The position numbers and the translations under genes were made by a program. Below, one piece after another: positions 59,524 to 64,000 of a stretch of DNA of 64,000 nt (within the stretch, counting starts at the first letter, position 1; every line of letters starts with the position of its first letter). The notes under the pieces were generated by a model that saw only the letters and a program-made list of their open reading frames with translations, was not told the origin of the DNA and did no database searches. This stretch comes from Chryseobacterium sp. G0186 (lineage in GTDB: Bacteria > Bacteroidota > Bacteroidia > Flavobacteriales > Weeksellaceae), in contig NZ_CP033918.1 of assembly GCF_003815675.1 (NCBI RefSeq), forward strand, positions 4,774,001 to 4,838,000. The letters run 5' to 3'.

Positions 59524-59678
59524 ATCGTATTTTGAAGTTGCAAAAATCGTGATTTTTTACGAGTTTTTCAAATAAATTACGACAATGTTTGCGAGGATGG
59601 AGTGTTTGTGGGTAAGAGAGTTTGAGTGGAAAGAGTCCTCATGAGCAATAATGTTGAGGCAACGGTTTTTTTCTTCTC

Positions 59679-60398
59679 TCAATTTTCTGTTTTAGTCAAT
59701 AGAAATACAAGCCCCACAATAACTCCGGCAATGATCAAAGCTAATAAAATTAAAATCCAGGCCATGAATGAAACTCCCTTACTGTTAACTTTCCAGGTAT
59801 CCGGATCAATGGAATAGGAGAGGAGAACTGCCGGATCTATTTTTAAGTCCGGGCGAAAAATAGTGATTCCGTGTAAAAAGTGAGCGTATAATGTGTATTT
59901 ATTCTTAACGACATAAAGCGGGAGATTCATATCAATACGCTTTATTTTTTTATCTTCTTTTTCAGGATTTATATTTATTTCAAGCAGAGGGACAACGCCT
60001 GAGTTCAATGGTTTTACAGTGTAAATATCAAAAATCTGTGTTGATGATGAAAGCTCGGAATACAGTATTTTCTCTACAATCTCATCATAAGCATTATAAA
60101 ATAAGAGGCCGGATTGGTCTACAATAATTTTACTGGCGATTTTTCTTTTGTTAATAAAATAATATCGGGTAACTGGAATTAATATAGGAATGGAAATTCC
60201 CCAACAGATCAATGCGGGATAAAGCATTTCATCAAACCCTCTTTTATAAATTCCATAAAGAGGACCTAAAACCATCAAAACAAAAAATGAAAATAACAGA
60301 CCAAAGAATAGGGTTTGCAAAAGAATCGTTCCTCCTCCGTTAAGTTTGGATTCTACCCTTGGAAATATTGATTTTTGATTCATTTTTCTGATATTCAT
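59679..60398 (-). CDS. Membrane protein of unknown function
   Basis: 239 residues, not recognised. Two adjacent membrane helices at about residues 27-50 and 58-80, a basic turn (YFINKRKIASK), a cytoplasmic beta-rich region of about 100 residues (VDQSGLLFYNAYDEIVEKILYSEL, KIDPAVLLSYSIDPDTWKV), and a third helix near the C-terminus (FMAWILILLALIIAGVIVGLVFLL). The ATG at 60398 is used; an ATG at 60383 would remove only five residues. It has no obvious operon partner and is divergent from the CPBP protease gene. Confidence 0.7.
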   Translation of the reverse strand: MNIRKMNQKSIFPRVESKLNGGGTILLQTLFFGLLFSFFVLMVLGPLYGIYKRGFDEMLYPALICWGISIPILIPVTRYYFINKRKIASKIIVDQSGLLFYNAYDEIVEKILYSELSSSTQIFDIYTVKPLNSGVVPLLEININPEKEDKKIKRIDMNLPLYVVKNKYTLYAHFLHGITIFRPDLKIDPAVLLSYSIDPDTWKVNSKGVSFMAWILILLALIIAGVIVGLVFLLTKTEN

Positions 60399-60456
60399 GG
60401 CTCTGGAGCTAAAATAAGTATTTTCCTTTTTAGTTGCCTGTAGCAGACAAAAAAAT

Positions 60457-60464
60457 TATCTTTG
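60457..60464 (+). promoter_or_regulatory. -7 element of the CPBP protease gene
   Basis: TATCTTTG, consensus match, with a TTG (60434-60436) 20 bases upstream. It lies 28 bases before the ATG at 60492. Confidence 0.6.
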
Positions 60465-60491
60465 TTTTTATAAAATTTTACAGAAAAAAGA

Positions 60492-61322
60492 ATGGAAAAT
60501 AGCAGGTATCCGAAGTTTACTTTCACATGGGTGGGCGCTGTTACTTTAGTGGTCGGATTATTCGTGGGAACAATGGCTGTTTCTTTATTCAGCACCTTTT
60601 GGAAAGTGGCTTTCAAGGAAAATTTAGAACTTAAAGACTGGTTCCTTATGGTAGCCAATTCTGTGGGGTTCCTGACTGCAATTGCCTTTTTTGATTTTTT
60701 CATTGTAAGGCGAACGACGAAAATGAAGCTTAACTTTAACTTTTCATCAGTTAACTTCTATACGTACCTCTTGGTTTTCCCCATGATGCTGGGAATGATG
60801 TTTATTTCTGAGTTTGTTACCTCTTTAATCCCAATAACAGGACCGTTTTTTGGAGATTTCTATGAATACTTTACCCAATTGATGAGCCAATTAACTGATG
60901 ATCCGGTCATCATGCTGATCATGACTGTGATTATGGCTCCTATTTTTGAAGAGATTATATTCAGAGGGATTATCCAAAAAGGATTGATAAATAAAGGCGT
61001 TGAACCCTGGAAAGCAATTTTGTATGCTTCCATTATCTTTGGAGTGGTTCATGGAAATCCATGGCAGTTCATCAGTGCTGTAATGTTAGGATGTGTTTTA
61101 GGATTTGTATATTATAAAACAAAATCCTTACTCATCCCCATACTACTGCATGGGTTTAATAACCTGACTCTTTCATTACTGGTAGTGTATGGTAAAAATG
61201 AAAGTTTTGCAAAATTTTTAAATGTTTCAGAGTGGTTGATATTAGCCGTAGGAATTGTACTTTTCACTTTATTCTACTATCTTTTTACAAGAAAATATAA
61301 AGTACATTACGCTGAAATTTAA
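60492..61322 (+). CDS. CPBP-family intramembrane metalloprotease
   Basis: 276 residues and about eight membrane helices. The CPBP (CAAX protease/bacteriocin-processing, Abi) family cleaves proteins or peptides inside the membrane. Seen: motif 1 PIFEEIIFRGIIQKG (EExxxR, near residue 153), motif 2 FGVVHGNPWQF (His) and a third motif HGFNNL near residue 216 (His and Asn), which together form the glutamate/histidine active site. Substrate unknown. It precedes rdgB by 29 bases and may be in the same transcript. Confidence 0.92.
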   Translation: MENSRYPKFTFTWVGAVTLVVGLFVGTMAVSLFSTFWKVAFKENLELKDWFLMVANSVGFLTAIAFFDFFIVRRTTKMKLNFNFSSVNFYTYLLVFPMMLGMMFISEFVTSLIPITGPFFGDFYEYFTQLMSQLTDDPVIMLIMTVIMAPIFEEIIFRGIIQKGLINKGVEPWKAILYASIIFGVVHGNPWQFISAVMLGCVLGFVYYKTKSLLIPILLHGFNNLTLSLLVVYGKNESFAKFLNVSEWLILAVGIVLFTLFYYLFTRKYKVHYAEI

Positions 61323-61351
61323 TCATTATTGCTAAAAAGTAAAATTGGAAA

Positions 61352-61939
61352 ATGAATATAGATATGGAATTATTGGTAGCTACCCACAACGAGCATAAAA
61401 AGGAAGAGATTCAACAGATCTTAGGGAATGACTGTACTGTTAAAAGTCTTACAGATTATAATATTCACGAAGAAATTATTGAAGATGGAGATTCTTTTCA
61501 TGCCAATGCTTTAATCAAGGCAAAATATTGTTTTGAAAAAACTGGAGTTCCAAGTTTAGGTGATGACAGTGGTCTAGTAGTAGAATCTCTGGATGGCAGA
61601 CCAGGAATATTTTCTGCCCGTTATGCCGGAGATCATGATTTTGCTAAAAACATTGAAAAAGTGTTGGAAGAAATGCAGGGAATAGAAAATAGAAAAGCAT
61701 ATTTCGTTACCGTTTTATGCTACTATGATGAAAACGGAGCCCAGTATTTTGAAGGAAGGGTTCATGGGAATTTATTGACTGAAAATAAAGGATTCAAAGG
61801 ATTCGGTTATGATCCTATCTTCGTTCCTGAGGGATATGAAAGAACCTTTGCAGAAATGAATCCTGAAGATAAAAATAAGATCAGTCACCGTAAGCAGGCA
61901 TTGGATTTGTTTATGGATTTTTTGAAAGTAACTGATTAA
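61352..61939 (+). CDS. rdgB: Non-canonical purine NTP pyrophosphatase (RdgB/HAM1)
   Basis: 195 residues. It hydrolyses dITP, XTP and similar to monophosphates so that they are not built into DNA or RNA. Seen: LLVATHNEHKKEEI (substrate and metal loop near the start), SLGDDSGLVVESLDGRPGIFSARYAG and GFGYDPIFVPEGYERTFAEM, all family signatures. The ATG at 61352 gives four extra residues before the usual first strand; ATG 61364 is equally possible. A hairpin TTTCTCC/GGAGAAA (61964-61982) lies in the gap after it but has no T-run. Confidence 0.95.
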   Translation: MNIDMELLVATHNEHKKEEIQQILGNDCTVKSLTDYNIHEEIIEDGDSFHANALIKAKYCFEKTGVPSLGDDSGLVVESLDGRPGIFSARYAGDHDFAKNIEKVLEEMQGIENRKAYFVTVLCYYDENGAQYFEGRVHGNLLTENKGFKGFGYDPIFVPEGYERTFAEMNPEDKNKISHRKQALDLFMDFLKVTD

Positions 61940-62045
61940 AATATAATAAGCCGATATGAGCTGTTTCTCCCTTTCGGAGAAATGGTTCATTATGCTTTTC
62001 CTTTTTAAATGTAACAGTACAAGATACGTTTTCAATTTTCTGTCG

Positions 62046-62053
62046 TACATTTG
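62046..62053 (+). promoter_or_regulatory. -7 element of the ribonuclease Z gene
   Basis: TACATTTG, a full match to TAnnTTTG, 18 bases before the TTG start at 62072. Confidence 0.55.
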
Positions 62054-62071
62054 TTACAATAAACTATTGAT

Positions 62072-62986
62072 TTGAGTACTTATTTAACAATATTAGGTTT
62101 TAACTCTGCAATTCCGACTGTCAACACTTCACCAACAGCCCAGCTGCTGGAAATGGAAGAAAGACACTTTCTTATCGACTGTGGTGAGGGGACGCAGGTA
62201 CAGCTGAGAAAAGCAAAAGCCAGATTTTCAAAAATCAACCATATTTTTATTTCCCATCTTCATGGAGATCATTGTTTTGGACTTCCGGGTCTTATAGCCT
62301 CTTTCCGTCTTTTGGGAAGAGATAATCCATTACATGTCTACGGACCAAAGGGAATCAAAAAGATGATGGAAACCATTTTTCAGATTACAGAAACCCACCG
62401 TGGCTTTGAAGTAATTTATCATGAGCTGGATAAGGATTATTCTGAAAAAATCTACGAAGACAATAGAGTAGAAGTCTATACCATTCCTTTGGATCACAGG
62501 ATTTACTGTAACGGTTACCTCTTTAAGGAGAAACCAAAGGATAGGCATCTCAACATGAAAGAAATTGCCAAGTACAGCGAAATTGAAACCTGTGATTATC
62601 ACCATATAAAAGCAGGAAAAGATTTTGTACTAAGTGACGGCTATGTTCTGAAAAATGAAATATTGACGGTTGAACCGGCTCCATCAGTATCCTATGCTTT
62701 CTGTAGTGATACCCGTTATCTTGAATCTGTAATTCCGATCATTAAAAACGTCACGGTTTTATACCATGAATCTACATTTTTACATGATTTAAAAGAAATG
62801 GCAGATTACACAGGTCATACAACAGCACTGGAAGCTGCTACTATCGCACAAAAGGCTCAGGTAGGCAAACTGATCCTCGGACACTTTTCCAATAGATATG
62901 CAGATCTGACCGTATTTACAGATGAAGCCAGAAATATATTTCCCAATTCATTCTTGCCAAAAGCTTTGGAAAGTGTAAAAATTTAA
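62072..62986 (+). CDS. rnz: Ribonuclease Z (tRNA 3' processing endonuclease)
   Basis: 304 residues. It cleaves the 3' trailer from tRNA precursors. Seen: the beta-lactamase-fold zinc motif IFISHLHGDHCFGLPGL, an N-terminal LGFNSAIPTVNTSPTAQLL typical of the family, LIDCGEGTQVQLR, PLDHRIYCNGY, CSDTRYLESV (Asp) and LGHFSNRY (His) for the second zinc. It begins with TTG: the conserved first residues (STYLTILGF) follow directly and the frame has no ATG ahead of them. The next gene begins seven bases after the stop. Confidence 0.96.
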   Translation: MSTYLTILGFNSAIPTVNTSPTAQLLEMEERHFLIDCGEGTQVQLRKAKARFSKINHIFISHLHGDHCFGLPGLIASFRLLGRDNPLHVYGPKGIKKMMETIFQITETHRGFEVIYHELDKDYSEKIYEDNRVEVYTIPLDHRIYCNGYLFKEKPKDRHLNMKEIAKYSEIETCDYHHIKAGKDFVLSDGYVLKNEILTVEPAPSVSYAFCSDTRYLESVIPIIKNVTVLYHESTFLHDLKEMADYTGHTTALEAATIAQKAQVGKLILGHFSNRYADLTVFTDEARNIFPNSFLPKALESVKI

Positions 62987-62992
62987 AAGAAT

Positions 62993-63763
62993 ATGCTGAA
63001 TTTTGAAGAGCTGAGAAGCTTTCTTGATGAAAAAGCAGATCAGTATAATGCTCCCGATTTTATTGAAAATGATCCGATACAGATTCCGCATCGTTTTTCA
63101 TTAAAACAGGATATTGAGATTGCCGGATTTCTGGCAGCAACAATCTCCTGGGGAAACAGAAAGTCAATTATTAATTCTGCCAATAAAATGCTTGATATTA
63201 TGGGGAACTCTCCCTATGATTTCGTTCAGAATTATTCTGAAAAAGATTTAGAATATATTCAGGATAAAAGCATTCACAGAACGTTTAATGGACAGGATTT
63301 TTCTTATTTTATTAAACAGTTTAACAGGATTTATAAAGAGAATGAAAGTCTGGAGGATTTGTTTATGGTAAAGGATTCTGAAATCAATTTTCTGCATGGT
63401 ATAGAACGATTTCGAAACGGTTTTCTGGAAACTGAAAAACACAGAAGCCACAAACATATCAGTTCACCCTATAAAAATTCATCCGCTAAAAGAATCATTA
63501 TGTTTCTAAGATGGATGGTAAGAAAAGATAAAAGAGGGGTAGACTTTGGGATTTGGGAAAACATCGATCAGAAATACCTTTCTATTCCTCTGGATGTGCA
63601 TACCGGAAATATTTCTAGAAAATTAGGACTGGTTTCAAGAACACAGAATGACTGGAAAACAGTAGAGGAATTGGATGTAGCAATCAGGAAGTTTGATGAA
63701 AATGATCCGGCAAAATATGATTTTGCACTGTTTGGATTAGGAGTCACCAAGGAGCTCTTGTAA
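62993..63763 (+). CDS. TIGR02757 family protein, unknown function
   Basis: 256 residues of a conserved family (TIGR02757/DUF2400-like) found in Bacteroidota and some other groups. Seen: the N-terminal LRSFLDEKADQYN, EIAGFLAATISWGNRKSII, RMIMFLRWMVRKD-type basic stretch (KRIIMFLRWMVRKDKRGVD) and a C-terminal FALFGLGVTKELL. It looks all-alpha with Arg/Lys patches, and the family has been compared with helix-hairpin-helix DNA glycosylases, but no activity is known. It is tightly spaced after rnz, suggesting shared transcription. Confidence 0.9.
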   Translation: MLNFEELRSFLDEKADQYNAPDFIENDPIQIPHRFSLKQDIEIAGFLAATISWGNRKSIINSANKMLDIMGNSPYDFVQNYSEKDLEYIQDKSIHRTFNGQDFSYFIKQFNRIYKENESLEDLFMVKDSEINFLHGIERFRNGFLETEKHRSHKHISSPYKNSSAKRIIMFLRWMVRKDKRGVDFGIWENIDQKYLSIPLDVHTGNISRKLGLVSRTQNDWKTVEELDVAIRKFDENDPAKYDFALFGLGVTKELL

Positions 63764-63778
63764 AAAAATGTAATAAGG

Positions 63779-64000
63779 ATGAAAAAATATAACGAAAAAA
63801 CAGAAGTTCTTGAAAAAATAGCAGACCGCGTTACCTCATGGATTGGGTCCATCCAATCATTGATTGTGCATACGCTGCTTTTTCTTACTTCATTTCTGCT
63901 TCCAATGGTACACTTGGTAGAATTTGATAAAATGCTTCTTATTCTTACTACGGTACTTTCCCTTGAAGCTATTTATCTGGCAATATTTATTCAGATGTCT
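63779..64000 (+). CDS. DUF1003-type membrane protein, 3' end outside the window
   Basis: The first 74 residues of a gene cut by the window end. It starts MKKYNEKTEVLEKIADRVTS and reads on with two hydrophobic stretches (SLIVHTLLFLTSFLLPMV and LLILTTVLSLEAIYLAIFI). The arrangement ADRxTxxIGS, helix, short loop, then LTxxxSLEAIxLxIFxxMS is that of DUF1003 inner-membrane proteins. Function unknown. It begins 16 bases after the TIGR02757 stop. Confidence 0.75.
   Translation, partial: MKKYNEKTEVLEKIADRVTSWIGSIQSLIVHTLLFLTSFLLPMVHLVEFDKMLLILTTVLSLEAIYLAIFIQMS

Noticed and set aside
60395..60703. Leftward frame overlapping the CPBP protease start
   Set aside because: It lies antisense to a conserved gene and over its promoter and has no protein-like features.
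61964..61982. Terminator after rdgB
   Set aside because: TTTCTCC/GGAGAAA forms a stem but no T-run follows, so it is not counted.
1..64000. tRNA or rRNA genes
   Set aside because: No cloverleaf with conserved TpsiC-arm sequence and no rRNA-like stretch were noticed by eye; a tRNAscan-SE run would settle it.
1..64000. Horizontally acquired island or defence system
   Set aside because: Gene content and codon look are uniform, and no restriction, toxin-antitoxin, retron or Abi-type cluster was found.

Overview
The window looks like a piece of a Flavobacteriia chromosome (Bacteroidota), most likely Chryseobacterium or a close relative. The base composition is AT-rich. Genes are preceded by the Bacteroidota -7 element TAnnTTTG rather than a TATAAT box. 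Several secreted proteins end in type IX secretion (T9SS) sorting domains. The gene families present (DUF808, exonuclease-fused DnaE, two-finger DnaJ, TIGR02757, Nif3 plus a coiled-coil partner) are usual for this group. I see no rRNA, tRNA, CRISPR array, transposase, integrase or phage gene.

Layout. 1-8 kb: the 3' part of an AAA ATPase, an FAD oxidoreductase, prfB, a DedA protein, a lipoprotein esterase with a TPR gene, a DUF808 membrane protein and a secreted HExxH protein. 8-15 kb: leftward grpE-dnaJ, mntH with a palindrome over its transcription start, a DUF937-OmpA protein and proS. 15-19 kb: a glycine/tryptophan-rich lipoprotein paired with a FadL-like outer-membrane protein, then a ZIP transporter coupled to a methyltransferase. 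19-29 kb: a THUMP RNA methyltransferase followed by a possible 30-residue gene, a secreted fibre-like protein, a glycosyltransferase, a 750-base tandem array of a structured intergenic repeat, a trans-sulfuration enzyme divergent from an Lrp/AsnC regulator, a bestrophin, and a fused alpha/beta 2-oxoacid dehydrogenase E1.

29-45 kb is rich in exported proteins and replication: two tandem S8 peptidases with T9SS tails, a 1,555-residue DnaE carrying its own proofreading exonuclease, and two very large T9SS proteins built from repeated cysteine-containing modules. 45-52 kb: a voltage-gated-type K+ channel with a C-terminal zinc ribbon plus a 52-residue membrane protein, a second fibre-like protein, nif3 with a cysteine-less 'zinc ribbon' partner, more copies of the structured repeat, and an acyl-CoA synthetase. 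52-64 kb: acyl-CoA dehydrogenase, a DUF4349 protein, a two-gene unit ending in a secreted T9SS metalloprotease, prfC, a CPBP protease, rdgB, rnz, a TIGR02757 gene and the start of a DUF1003 gene.

Most of the window is ordinary housekeeping and secretion content. The most unusual signal is non-coding: a family of roughly 250-base intergenic elements with two strong hairpins and inverted arms, in at least six copies at three loci (22.8-23.5 kb, 49.5-49.9 kb, 53.6-53.8 kb). Apparent compensatory changes in one hairpin suggest that the fold is maintained. Other points worth follow-up are the Walker A substitution in the first gene, the cysteine-less zinc-ribbon protein, two small genes, promoters almost touching start codons, and the operator-like dyad at mntH.
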